64,000 bases of DNA from Holophagales bacterium (GTDB taxonomy: Bacteria > Acidobacteriota > Thermoanaerobaculia > Multivoradales > Multivoraceae). The notes under the pieces were generated by a model. The model did no database searches. It was not told where the DNA came from and saw only the letters and a list, made by a program, of their open reading frames with translations. A program made the translations under genes and the position numbers. Where the stretch lies: the NCBI GenBank assembly GCA_009845425.1, contig VXZQ01000009.1, forward strand, positions 141,641-205,640, read 5' to 3'. This document shows, one piece after another, positions 34,095-42,788 of this stretch. Position 1 is the stretch's first letter, and every line of letters begins with the position of its first letter.

Positions 34095-34967
34095 ATGAAC
34101 GACACGCAGTACACCCCGCCCAAGGTCTGGAGGTGGGACACCGAAAGCGGTGGCCGCTTCGCCAAGATCAACCGTCCGATCGCCGGCCCCACGTACGAGG
34201 CGGAGCTGCCGGTAGGGAAACATCCGCTCCAGCTCTACTCGCTCGCCACCCCGAACGGGGTGAAGGTGACGGTGATGCTCGAGGAGTTGCTGGAGCTTGG
34301 CCGCGACGCGGAGTACGACGCCTACCTGATCAACATCGGCGACGGGAACCAGTTTTCGAGCGGCTTCGTCGCGGCGAATCCGAACTCCAAGATCCCCGCG
34401 CTCGTCGACCACGGCACGGAGCCGCCCACCCGCGTCTTCGAATCGGGCGCCATCCTGCTCTATCTGGCCGAGAAGTTCGGTGACTTCCTGCCGCGGGAAC
34501 ATGGCCCCCGAACCGAGTGCCTCTCCTGGCTGTTCTGGCAGATGGGAAGCGCTCCCTACCTGGGCGGCGGTTTCGGTCACTTCTACGCCTACGCGCCGGA
34601 GAAGATTGAGTACGCGATCGACCGGTTCACGATGGAAGTGAAGCGTCAGCTCGACGTGCTCGACCGTCACCTGGCGGACGCCCGCTACATGGCGGGGGAC
34701 GAGTACTCCATCGCCGACATGGCGATCTGGCCCTGGTACGGCGCGCTGGCCGCCGGCCATCTCTACGAGGCCGGCGAGTTCATCGAGGGACAGAGTTACG
34801 AGAACGTGAACCGGTGGGGCCGCGAGATCGCCAAGCGTCCGGCGGTGAAGCGCGGCCGGATGGTGAACCGCGCGTGGGGACCGCCGGAAACCCAGCTACG
34901 CGAGCGTCACGGCGCGGCCGACTTCGAGACGAAGACCCAGGACAAGCTCGAACCGGAAGCGGACTGA
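34095..34967 (+). CDS. YghU-type glutathione S-transferase / disulfide-bond oxidoreductase
   Basis: 290 residues closely patterned on E. coli YghU: an N-terminal extension TPPKVWRWDTESGGRFAKINRP, thioredoxin-fold domain with LYSLATPNGVKVTVMLEE, NPNSKIPALVDHG, VFESGAILLYLAEKFG, then an all-helical GST C-domain (YSIADMAIWPWYG). YghU enzymes use glutathione or glutathione disulfide. It lies 10 bp after tRNA-Arg. In an organism predicted to make bacillithiol, the natural thiol substrate is uncertain. Confidence 0.92.
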   Translation: MNDTQYTPPKVWRWDTESGGRFAKINRPIAGPTYEAELPVGKHPLQLYSLATPNGVKVTVMLEELLELGRDAEYDAYLINIGDGNQFSSGFVAANPNSKIPALVDHGTEPPTRVFESGAILLYLAEKFGDFLPREHGPRTECLSWLFWQMGSAPYLGGGFGHFYAYAPEKIEYAIDRFTMEVKRQLDVLDRHLADARYMAGDEYSIADMAIWPWYGALAAGHLYEAGEFIEGQSYENVNRWGREIAKRPAVKRGRMVNRAWGPPETQLRERHGAADFETKTQDKLEPEAD

Positions 34968-34996
34968 AGCCGGCCGCCGGTGGCGGCGCCGTCGAC

Positions 34997-35653
34997 TCAG
35001 GCTGACAGTCGGTCCTCGACGCTCGCGCGGAGATCCTCGATGGCCGCGACGAGATCGATCTTCTCCGGGTCGAGCAGCCAGAGGAGCGTCGTACCTCTGA
35101 CCGAAGCGAGAATCTCGAACGCCGTCCCGGTCGGATCGACATCGGTCCGGATCTCGCGGGCTTCCTGCCCTTCGCGAACGGCGCGTTCGATGGCGGCGGC
35201 GAAGCGGTCGTTGCCGGCGCGGAACAGGTCGATCTTCGCGTTCAGCGGCCCGAGTGAATCAGCCATCAGCATGAACAGCGCGCGCATCCAGTGTTCGGCG
35301 TCGCGGAGCAGTTCCGAGTAGCCGGTGAAGATGCGGTTCAGAGCCGCCATGCCGGTCACGCCCTGTTCCGGTTCGAAGACATCGTCGCTCGCCCTGGTCT
35401 GCGAGCGATCGACGATCGCCTCGACGATCCCCTCCTTGGAGCCATACCGGAGCGACACGAGCGCGCTCGAGTACCCGGCTTCCTTGCCGATCTGCTCCAG
35501 CGTCGTTGCGATGTAGCCCTGGCGGCCGAACAGCGTCGCGGCCGCGCGCAGGATCTCGCGTTCCGACTCGGCCCGCCGTTCGGCCTGGGTACGGCGTGGT
35601 CGCCTCCCGGCCTGGCCGTCGGTTCTCGAATTCAAGGGGCTGGACTCTGTCAT
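34997..35653 (-). CDS. TetR/AcrR family transcriptional regulator
   Basis: 218 residues from the ATG at 35653 (a GTG at 35689 would add 12). N-terminal helix-turn-helix: ILRAAATLFGRQGYIATTLEQIGKEAGYSSALVSLRYGSKEG. A ligand-binding helical domain follows (FMLMADSLGPLNAKIDLF). It is divergent from an acyl-CoA dehydrogenase operon across about 125 bp, so it is a likely repressor of that operon, possibly responding to an acyl-CoA. Confidence 0.9.
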   Translation of the reverse strand: MTESSPLNSRTDGQAGRRPRRTQAERRAESEREILRAAATLFGRQGYIATTLEQIGKEAGYSSALVSLRYGSKEGIVEAIVDRSQTRASDDVFEPEQGVTGMAALNRIFTGYSELLRDAEHWMRALFMLMADSLGPLNAKIDLFRAGNDRFAAAIERAVREGQEAREIRTDVDPTGTAFEILASVRGTTLLWLLDPEKIDLVAAIEDLRASVEDRLSA

Positions 35654-35778
35654 GCCTGGCCTGGCGCGAGTAAAGTGGTGGCTGGTCACTCAGTAGATGC
35701 TGGCTCCGGGGCCATCGCGACTCTATCCCCCTCGGGTACGCTGCGGACCCAGGCTGATGCGTGGCGACAGGAGGTAGC

Positions 35779-36882
35779 GTGCAGACGGAGTTCTCGAAGG
35801 AGCAGAACCTTCTCCGCGACGTCGTGTCCCGCGCCTTGCGCGACAAGTCGCCGGCGACGGCCGTCCGCGAGCAGATGGCCTCGGATCGGGGCTACGACGA
35901 GGCGGTCTGGCAGGAACTCTGCGGCGACGCCGGGCTGGCCGGCGTCCACGTTCCCGAGGCCTACGATGGCGCCGGCGGCGGCGCGGTCGAGCTCGGCATC
36001 GTCGCCGAGGAGATGGGACGCACGCTGTTCTGCGGCCCCTGGTTCGCTTCAGCGGTGATGGCCGGGTCCGCGCTGCTTGAGGCGGCGAACGAGCCGGAGC
36101 GGCAGGCGCTGCTGCCGGGCATCGCCGACGGCTCGACGATCGCGACCCTGGTGCTGGACGACCTGAACGGTCCGGCCGGCGTTGGCGGGTCGATCCGCGC
36201 GGCAGGGGACGGGAAGCTGTCCGGAACGGCCGCGATGGCCGTCGATGCGCATGTCGCGGACCTGCTCCTGGTAGCGGCGAGTGGCGACACCGGCGGGCTG
36301 GGGCTCCACGCGGTCGAAGGCGGCGCGCCAGGCCTTGGGGTCGAGCCGCTCCAGGTCGTCGATCCGACGCGCAAGCTGTCCCGGGTCGCGTTCGCCGATG
36401 TTCCGGCCCGCCACGTCGGCGACGTGACCCGCGAGGCCCTTAGCCGGATCTGGGACCGGATCTGCTCCGCTCTCGCCCACGAGATGATCGGCGGCGCGCA
36501 GCATCTCTTCGAGACCACCGTGAACTACACGAAGGAGCGTTACCAGTTCGGCCGGCCGATCGGCTCCTTCCAGGCGCTCAAGCACCGCTGCGCCGACCTG
36601 TTGCTCGAGATCGAGATCGCCCGGGCGCTCACCCACCACTCGGCGCGCTGCCTCGACGCCGGGGAGGGCGAGCCCTACGTCGCCAGCATGGCGAAGGCGG
36701 CCGCCGCCGACGCCTGCATGAGCGCGGCGAGAGCCGGCATCCAGTTGCGCGGCGGGATTGGCTTCACCTGGGAGAACGACACTCACCTCTGGTTCAAGCG
36801 GGCCAAGGGTTCCGAGGTCCTGTTCGGCACGCCGGCGATCCATCGGGAACGGATGATGACGATGCTGGAGGGCGCGGCATGA
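35779..36882 (+). CDS. Acyl-CoA dehydrogenase, subunit-like paralog 1
   Basis: FAD-dependent dehydrogenase oxidising acyl-CoA to enoyl-CoA. The GTG at 35779 has AGGAGGT just upstream and gives 367 residues. It shows the C-terminal FAD/dimer motif RYQFGRPIGSFQALKHRCADLL, with QLRGGIGFTWENDTHLWFKRAK near the end. The N-terminal mobile domain is short and divergent. Its stop overlaps the next ACAD as ATGA. Paired, unequal ACADs often form alpha2-beta2 heterotetramers, as in steroid side-chain degradation; this is inference. Confidence 0.9.
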   Translation: MQTEFSKEQNLLRDVVSRALRDKSPATAVREQMASDRGYDEAVWQELCGDAGLAGVHVPEAYDGAGGGAVELGIVAEEMGRTLFCGPWFASAVMAGSALLEAANEPERQALLPGIADGSTIATLVLDDLNGPAGVGGSIRAAGDGKLSGTAAMAVDAHVADLLLVAASGDTGGLGLHAVEGGAPGLGVEPLQVVDPTRKLSRVAFADVPARHVGDVTREALSRIWDRICSALAHEMIGGAQHLFETTVNYTKERYQFGRPIGSFQALKHRCADLLLEIEIARALTHHSARCLDAGEGEPYVASMAKAAAADACMSAARAGIQLRGGIGFTWENDTHLWFKRAKGSEVLFGTPAIHRERMMTMLEGAA

Positions 36883-38123
36883 CTCCGGAAGGGATCCGGC
36901 GTGAGGTTTCGGCCTGGCTCGACGAGAAGTGGCGCGTCGACCGTCCGCTGATCGAGTGGCGGGAGATCCTGCTCGAAGGCGGCTGGGCGGCGCCGCACTG
37001 GCCCGAGGAGTGGTACGGACGCGGCTTCACGCTCGACCAGACGGCGGTCGTCGCCGAGGTCTTCAGGGAGAGGGACGTGGTGCCGGCGGCTCAGGTCGGT
37101 CCGCGGGGACTGGCCTCGGAGACGATCCTGGCCTGCGGATCGGACGACCAGAAGGGGCGCTTCCTGCGGCCCATCCTGACCGGCGAGCACACCTGGTGCC
37201 AGCTCTTCAGCGAGCCGGGCAGCGGCTCCGACCTGGCGGGCCTCAGCACCCGGGCCGAGTTCAAGGACGGCAAGTGGATCGTCAACGGCCAGAAGGTCTG
37301 GAACACGAGCGCGCACCACGCGGACTTCGGCCTGCTCGTGGCGCGCACCGACTGGGACGTGCCGAAGCACCAGGGGATCAGCTACTTCCTGCTCGACATG
37401 CGGCAGCCGGGGGTCGAGGCGCGGCCGCTGAGGCAGATGAACGGGCACCAGTCGTTCAACGAGGTCTTCATGACGAACGCCGAGGTGCCGCCCGAAGACC
37501 TGATCGGCGGCGAGGGCAACGGCTGGCACGTGGCGAAGACCACCCTCTCCTTCGAACGGCGCGGCTTCAGCCGGCGAGTACGCGGGTCCTCGCTCGACGG
37601 CCCGAAGCAGGGGCCCATCTACGCCGAGTACGACGAGGAACTCCGGATCGCCACCGAGCCCTATACCTGGTATCCACAACGCGAGGGCCGGGTGGATCTC
37701 GTCCTGCCGCGGGCCCGGGAGACCGGAGCGATCCACGATCCGGCGACGCGGCAGGAGATCGCCAAGCTCATCTGTCTGTACACCGGGGCGAAGCTCGCCT
37801 CCGACGGCGCCGAGGCCAGGCGCAAGGCCGGCACGACGGAGATCATTCCGGCCGGGTCGATCGGCAAGCTCGCCGCGAGCGTCATCGCGCGCCAGGCTTC
37901 GCACGTCCACACGATGATCTCGGGCGCCGACGCCATGCTGAGCGGTCCCGACTCCGCCGCGGACGGGATCATCGCGGAGGTCCTCGTCTCGGTGCCGGCG
38001 ATCTCGATCGCCGGCGGCACGGACGAGATCCAGCGCAACATCATCTCCGAACGCGTGCTGGGGATGCCGAAGGGGTTCCGCGCCGACCAGGGCCCGTTCC
38101 GGGACATCAAGCGCAACGCGTGA
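36879..38123 (+). CDS. Acyl-CoA dehydrogenase, subunit-like paralog 2
   Basis: 414 residues. It has the middle-domain flavin motif WCQLFSEPGSGSDLAGLSTRAE, WIVNGQKVWNTSAHHADF and, near the C-terminus, ISIAGGTDEIQRNIISERVLGMPK. The N-terminal domain includes GWAAPHWPEEWYGRGFTLDQ. It is coupled to the preceding acyl-CoA dehydrogenase (ATGA) and to the next gene (GTGA). The pair likely works on the same acyl-CoA. Substrate unknown. Confidence 0.92.
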   Translation: MTPEGIRREVSAWLDEKWRVDRPLIEWREILLEGGWAAPHWPEEWYGRGFTLDQTAVVAEVFRERDVVPAAQVGPRGLASETILACGSDDQKGRFLRPILTGEHTWCQLFSEPGSGSDLAGLSTRAEFKDGKWIVNGQKVWNTSAHHADFGLLVARTDWDVPKHQGISYFLLDMRQPGVEARPLRQMNGHQSFNEVFMTNAEVPPEDLIGGEGNGWHVAKTTLSFERRGFSRRVRGSSLDGPKQGPIYAEYDEELRIATEPYTWYPQREGRVDLVLPRARETGAIHDPATRQEIAKLICLYTGAKLASDGAEARRKAGTTEIIPAGSIGKLAASVIARQASHVHTMISGADAMLSGPDSAADGIIAEVLVSVPAISIAGGTDEIQRNIISERVLGMPKGFRADQGPFRDIKRNA

Positions 38124-39922
38124 ACGCCCGGTGGCGGCTGGCAGCGGCGGCCGGCCTCCTGGCTGGCGCCTGCGGCAATCCGCTTCCCGTGGTCGAAACC
38201 GGCGGCGACTACGATCCGCTGGCCGATCCCCTGGTCGATCCGCCGTCGTTGCACGAGCTGTACCCGGTCGCCGAGCCGCAGCGGGCCGACACCGCGACGA
38301 CGATCGTCCGGCACGACTTCTCCCAGCCGGCGACGCTCAATCCGCTCTTCCCGTCCGGCGCGGCATCCGCCTGGACGATGTTCGGGATGCTCTTCGAGTG
38401 GCTGGTCATCCGCCACGGCAATCCGTCGGACTACGACTGGAACGCGAACGTGGTCCTCGACGTGCGACCGTCGGACGATTTGCGCTCCGTCACCCTGGAG
38501 TTGAATCCCGAGTTGCGCTGGCACGACGGCGAGCCCTGGACCGCGCACGACGTCGTGTTCTCGCTCGAAGCCCTGCGCGACGAACGGGTTCCGGTGAGCT
38601 TCTGGCCGACACCGCGAGACCTCGTCGCCGGAGCCGCGGCGGAGAGCGAGCACCGGGTGCGGTTCGACTTTGCCGGACTCCTGGCGCCGCAGCTCCGCCT
38701 GGAGGCGCTCGCCTTTCCCATCATGCCGCTCCACATTGTGGGCGATGCCGCCGAGCGGGCGGCCGATCCGACGCTCCGGTCCTCGCCTTACTACAACCGC
38801 TACGGCCGCGAGGCCGTGATCGGCAGCGGCCCGTTCCGCTTCGTGGAATGGCGGAACAACGACCGGGTGGTTCTCGAACGCTGGGAAGACCACTACCTCT
38901 TCGACCGCGCGCCGCCTTCCGCGAAGACGATGATCTTCAAGTTCCAGCCGGACCGGAACCTCGCCTTCCTGCAATTCCTGGGGGGCGAGTACGACCAGGT
39001 TTACGTCGACGCGAACATCTTCGCCCGGCAGGCGAAGGGGGAACTGTTCGAGGAGAGAGGCGTGAAAGGCCGCCACGCGTCGGCGTTGCTGCTCAGCCTC
39101 CTCTGGAACATGGACGGCAGCAATCCCTTCTTCACCGACCCGCTGGTGCGGCGGGCGCTCGCCCACGCTTACGACGCGGAGACCGTGCTGCGCCGGGTCG
39201 GCCACGGCCTGTACCGGCGTTCCTACGGCTTCATGGTGGAGGAACGCGGCTGGGACTACGAGCCGGCGATCCTCGAGGAGGCGCTCGACTACGACCTGGA
39301 GCGAGCCGCCGAACTCCTCGACCAGGCTGGCTGGCTCGCCGACCCCGACACCGGTTGGCGCTACAAGGAGATCGACGGCGAGCGGGTCCGCTTCAGCTTC
39401 GAGCTTTCGTACACCGCCGGCCTGACCTACGTGCCGCCGACGCTCGACATCCTGCGCGAGGATTTTCGCCGCCTCGGGGTCGAGATGGTGACCCGCGCCT
39501 ACGAGAGCGCTTCGCTCAACGAGAGGCGGCTCGCCCACGAGTTCCAGGCGCTCGGGACCATCGTCGGCACGACCCAGGATCCGAACGCCCTCCGCAACCA
39601 GCTAGCCACCGACGCCTACGACGGCGGCCGCAACAGCGGCGGCTACTCGAACCCCAGGGTCGACGAACTCTTCGAGCTGGGCAAGCGGGAGCAGGACAGC
39701 GAGAGGCGCGCCGCGATCTACCGCGAGATCCACCGCGAGGTGTACAAGGACCAGCCGGTCCTGTTCCTGTTCCATGTCAGCTTCCTCTGGGTGTTCAACG
39801 ACGACATCCGGGGTGTCGAACTCGGTCCGATGGGCACCATCCTCCTGTGGCCGACCCCGCCCGAGGGCTGGCCGTCGCGGGTCGGTCCGGGCTGGTGGCG
39901 TGAGCGGCAGGCGGCCGAGTGA
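38120..39922 (+). CDS. Peptide/nickel-type ABC transporter substrate-binding lipoprotein (SBP family 5)
   Basis: 600 residues starting at a GTG that overlaps the previous stop. A lipobox LLAGAC anchors it. The SBP_bac_5 fold is seen in ATLNPLFPSGAASAWTMFGMLFE, LRWHDGEPWTAHDVVFSLEAL, GSGPFRFVEWRNNDRVVLERW, SNPRVDELFELGKREQDSERRAAIYREIHR. These bind peptides or other solutes for ABC import. No permease or ATPase gene is linked, and its place inside an acyl-CoA dehydrogenase operon is odd. Confidence 0.9.
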   Translation: MNARWRLAAAAGLLAGACGNPLPVVETGGDYDPLADPLVDPPSLHELYPVAEPQRADTATTIVRHDFSQPATLNPLFPSGAASAWTMFGMLFEWLVIRHGNPSDYDWNANVVLDVRPSDDLRSVTLELNPELRWHDGEPWTAHDVVFSLEALRDERVPVSFWPTPRDLVAGAAAESEHRVRFDFAGLLAPQLRLEALAFPIMPLHIVGDAAERAADPTLRSSPYYNRYGREAVIGSGPFRFVEWRNNDRVVLERWEDHYLFDRAPPSAKTMIFKFQPDRNLAFLQFLGGEYDQVYVDANIFARQAKGELFEERGVKGRHASALLLSLLWNMDGSNPFFTDPLVRRALAHAYDAETVLRRVGHGLYRRSYGFMVEERGWDYEPAILEEALDYDLERAAELLDQAGWLADPDTGWRYKEIDGERVRFSFELSYTAGLTYVPPTLDILREDFRRLGVEMVTRAYESASLNERRLAHEFQALGTIVGTTQDPNALRNQLATDAYDGGRNSGGYSNPRVDELFELGKREQDSERRAAIYREIHREVYKDQPVLFLFHVSFLWVFNDDIRGVELGPMGTILLWPTPPEGWPSRVGPGWWRERQAAE

Positions 39923-40995
39923 CTCCGGCGCCGTTCATTCCCACCGCCGGGGAAGTGAGCGCGGAGTGGCTCACGGAGCAGCTCCGCGCCGCGGGGCACG
40001 AGGTCGTGGTGCTCGGCTTCGAGGCCTCCGACATCGGCACCGGGCAGCTCGGACGCTGCATTCGCTACCGCCTGGAGTACGGCGAAGGTCCCGCGGATGC
40101 GCCCGGCACCCTGGTCGGGAAGTTCCCGTCCGACGATCCGGCTAGCCGGGCGACCGGCGTCGTGCTGCGCAACTACCTGAAGGAAGTGCGCTTCTACCAG
40201 GAACTCCAGCCGCAGCTCTCGATCTCGGCGCCGCGCTGCTACTTCGCCGGGATAGAAGGCGAAGGCCCGCACTTCGCCGTGCTGATGAGCGACGAGGCGC
40301 CGGCGGAGCAGGGCGACCAGATCGCGGGTTGCGACGAGGAGGTGGCGCTGGCGGCCGTGCTGGAACTGGCCGGACTGCACGCCCCGGCCTGGAACGACGC
40401 CTCCCTGTTGCCGGCGGAGTGGCTGGGCCGGCCCAGCCCCGAACTCTCGGCGGCCACCCACGATCGCTACCGGACGCTGCTGCCGGGGTTCTTCGACCGC
40501 TACGGCGACCGGCTCGATCAGGACTCGCGCGAGATCCTCAGCGTCTTCGGCGAGGCCGACTCAGCCTGGACGGGCGACGTGCCCGATCCGTTCGCCCTCG
40601 TCCACATCGACTACCGGCTCGACAACCTGCTGATCGACCTGCGGACGTCGCCGCCCGCGATCACGGCGGTCGACTGGCAGAGCATCACGATCGGGCGTCC
40701 GCTGGGCGACGTCGCCTACTTCCTGGGCGGCAGCCTGGACCCGGCCCTGCGCCGGCGCTGCGAGGAGGAGATCGTCAGCGCCTACCACCAGCGGCTGATC
40801 GCCGCCGGCATCGACGGCTACTCCCGGGATGCCTGCTGGAACGACTACCGGCTCGGCGCCTTCGCCGGCTTCGGCGTCTGCGTGATCGCCTCGATGATGG
40901 TCCGCGAAACCGAGCGCGGCAACGAGATGTTCGTCGCCATGACCAGGCGGCACACCCGCCACGCCCTCGACCTGAACTCTGCCGAACTGTTGTAG
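39919..40995 (+). CDS. Aminoglycoside-phosphotransferase-fold kinase
   Basis: 358 residues, GTG start overlapping the previous stop (GTGA). It has the kinase-like catalytic loop LVHIDYRLDNLLID (HxDxxxxN) and the metal motif AITAVDWQSITIGRP, and LVGKFPSDDPASRATG near the N-terminal Lys. The family also includes ACAD10/11-associated domains that phosphorylate 4-hydroxyacyl-CoA to allow dehydration. Its coupling to two acyl-CoA dehydrogenases supports such a role here, which is inference. Confidence 0.85.
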   Translation: MTPAPFIPTAGEVSAEWLTEQLRAAGHEVVVLGFEASDIGTGQLGRCIRYRLEYGEGPADAPGTLVGKFPSDDPASRATGVVLRNYLKEVRFYQELQPQLSISAPRCYFAGIEGEGPHFAVLMSDEAPAEQGDQIAGCDEEVALAAVLELAGLHAPAWNDASLLPAEWLGRPSPELSAATHDRYRTLLPGFFDRYGDRLDQDSREILSVFGEADSAWTGDVPDPFALVHIDYRLDNLLIDLRTSPPAITAVDWQSITIGRPLGDVAYFLGGSLDPALRRRCEEEIVSAYHQRLIAAGIDGYSRDACWNDYRLGAFAGFGVCVIASMMVRETERGNEMFVAMTRRHTRHALDLNSAELL

Positions 40996-41013
40996 GAAGT
41001 CGGCACGGGGTCG

Positions 41014-41043
41014 CACACTGGGTGCGCCGGCGTCCCCGCCGGC
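41014..41043. repeat. REP-like palindromic element, copy 2
   Basis: Differs from copy 1 at one base. It lies between the kinase stop and an LLM oxidoreductase start, and is followed by a CCGCC(G)CAGGCGG inverted segment. Confidence 0.7.
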
Positions 41044-41077
41044 TACCGCCGCAGGCGGCCATGGAAGGATCGCCGCG

Positions 41078-42205
41078 ATGCAACGGATGAACGAACTCGC
41101 CTTCTACACCCTGGCCGGCCAGCCCGAGTCCCCGGCCGAACTGTTCGGGGAAGTGCGCGCCGGCGAAGGGATGGGCTTCGGCTCCGTCTTCATCTCGGAG
41201 CGCTTCAACATCAAGGAGGCGGCCACCCTCTCCGGCGCCGCCGCGGCCTGTTCGACGGAACTCGGCATCGCCACCGCCGCGACGAACCAGAACACCCGGC
41301 ACCCGTTGATCACCGCTTCCTACGCGCTGACGATGCACCGCTTGACCGGCGGCCGCTTCTCGCTAGGCCTGGGCCGCGGCATCGCCCGCGTCTTCGACGC
41401 GCTCGGCCTGCCCCGGATCACCACCGCGCAGATGGAGGACTTCGTCGGGCTGATGCGGCGGATGTGGCGGGGCGAGGTCATCGTCGGCCACGATGGGCCG
41501 GCGGGCCGCTTCCCCGTGTTGCGCCTCGGTGCCGAGGCGCACGACGAGATCCCGATGACCCTGACCGCCTTCGGCCCGAACTCGCTGGCGCTCGGCGGCC
41601 GGGCCTTCGACGCGGTGGTGCTCCACACCTTCTTCACCGACGAAACGCTGGCCCGCTGCGTGCGCACCGTGAAGCGGACGGCGGAACAGGCCGGCCGCGA
41701 CCCGGCCTCGGTCCGGGTGTGGTCCTGCTTCGCCACGATCGGCGATCACCTACCCGAGCCGGTACGCCTCAAGAAGACGGTCGGCCGGATGGCGACCTAC
41801 CTGCAGGCCTACGGCGACCTGATGGTCGAGACGAACCGCTGGGACCCGAAAGTGCTGGAGCGCTTTCGCGCCGACCCTCTGGTCGCCGGCTTCCGCGGCG
41901 CGATCGACAGCCTGGCTACTACCGAGGAGCTGGAACGGATCGGCCCGCTCATTCCTGAAGACTGGCTCGCCCCCGCTGCCACCGGCTCACCCGCCCGCTG
42001 CGTCGAGAAAATCCGCGGCCAGTTCGACCTCGGTGCCGACGGCGTCATCCTCCACGGCGCCAGCCCGAGCGACCTCGAGCCGATCGTCGACTGCTACCGC
42101 GAAAGCCGCGACGCGGGCCGGTTCGCGCACCTGGCGCCCAATCCTGGTGGCCTGCGGAGGCCGACTTGCCAAACTTTGCCAACTGGCGGTAGCGTCAAGG
42201 CATGA
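41078..42205 (+). CDS. F420-type LLM-class oxidoreductase
   Basis: 375 residues (ATG at 41078 or 41087). Luciferase-like TIM barrel: GFGSVFISERFNIKEAATL, TNQNTRHPLITASYALTMHRLTGGRFSLGLGRG, and a VEKIRGQFDLGADGVILHG segment. It resembles the TIGR03857-type F420-dependent group. A cofactor of FMN instead cannot be excluded. The last about 20 residues are low in similarity and cover the ParD upstream region. The stop overlaps the ParD start as ATGA. Confidence 0.82.
   Translation: MQRMNELAFYTLAGQPESPAELFGEVRAGEGMGFGSVFISERFNIKEAATLSGAAAACSTELGIATAATNQNTRHPLITASYALTMHRLTGGRFSLGLGRGIARVFDALGLPRITTAQMEDFVGLMRRMWRGEVIVGHDGPAGRFPVLRLGAEAHDEIPMTLTAFGPNSLALGGRAFDAVVLHTFFTDETLARCVRTVKRTAEQAGRDPASVRVWSCFATIGDHLPEPVRLKKTVGRMATYLQAYGDLMVETNRWDPKVLERFRADPLVAGFRGAIDSLATTEELERIGPLIPEDWLAPAATGSPARCVEKIRGQFDLGADGVILHGASPSDLEPIVDCYRESRDAGRFAHLAPNPGGLRRPTCQTLPTGGSVKA
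42166..42184. promoter_or_regulatory. Tandem TTGCCAA(A)CT repeat before ParD
   Basis: TTGCCAAACT at 42166-42175 directly followed by TTGCCAACT at 42176-42184, inside the 3' end of the LLM gene and 18 bp before the ParD start. Such short repeats could be the ParD operator. Inferred. Confidence 0.35.
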
Positions 42206-42438
42206 CCACGATGAACATCTCCCTACCCGAGGCGCTCAAGTCCTTCGTCAGCGACCAGGTCAGCACCCGCGGCTACAGCACATCGAGCGAGTATGTCCGC
42301 GAGTTGATCCGAAAGGACTATGACCGGCAGCGACTACGGGACCGGCTTCTGGCAGGTGCCGCGTCGCCTCGCGCTGGCTTGGCCGACGCGGACTACTTCG
42401 ACCGCCTTCGCGGTGAGGTTCGCGAAGCCGGCCGGTGA
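42202..42438 (+). CDS. ParD/CopG-type antitoxin
   Basis: 78 residues. Ribbon-helix-helix N-terminus: MNISLPEALKSFVSDQV and GYSTSSEYVRELIRKD, as in ParD. A flexible C-terminal part follows. It is coupled to the upstream LLM gene (ATGA) and to the downstream toxin (GTGA). It should bind its operator and neutralise the toxin. Confidence 0.9.
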   Translation: MTTMNISLPEALKSFVSDQVSTRGYSTSSEYVRELIRKDYDRQRLRDRLLAGAASPRAGLADADYFDRLRGEVREAGR

Positions 42439-42764
42439 GCAGCAAGCCGGTCGTTCTGCGCGAGCGGGCGCGGCGCGACATCGATAGAGCGGTCGAGCAC
42501 TACCTGGCCGAGGCGAGCCCGGCGGTTGCCATGGCCTTCCTCGATGCGGTGGAGGAGGCGCATCGACTGATCGGGGAACAGCCGGCGGCCGGCTCGCCCC
42601 GCTACGCGCACGAACTGGATCTTCCTGGCCTGCGTACGCGGTTGGTGAGGAAGTTCCCCTATCTGATCTTCTACGTCGAGCAGGCGACCGAAGTCGATGT
42701 CTGGCGCGTGCTGCACGGCGCGCGGGAAGTTCCGGCCTGGCTACAGGAGCCGCTGGACGATTGA
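42435..42764 (+). CDS. ParE/RelE-superfamily toxin
   Basis: 109 residues from a GTG. ParE-like pattern: LRERARRDIDRAVEHYLAE, AFLDAVEEAHRLIGEQPAAGSPR, LRTRLVRKFPYLIFYVEQ, WRVLHGAREVPAWL. ParE toxins inhibit DNA gyrase. It overlaps the antitoxin by 4 bp, the standard TA layout. Confidence 0.88.
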   Translation: MSSKPVVLRERARRDIDRAVEHYLAEASPAVAMAFLDAVEEAHRLIGEQPAAGSPRYAHELDLPGLRTRLVRKFPYLIFYVEQATEVDVWRVLHGAREVPAWLQEPLDD

Positions 42765-42788
42765 GCTGCAGTGCGCTCCGCTGGCGGG

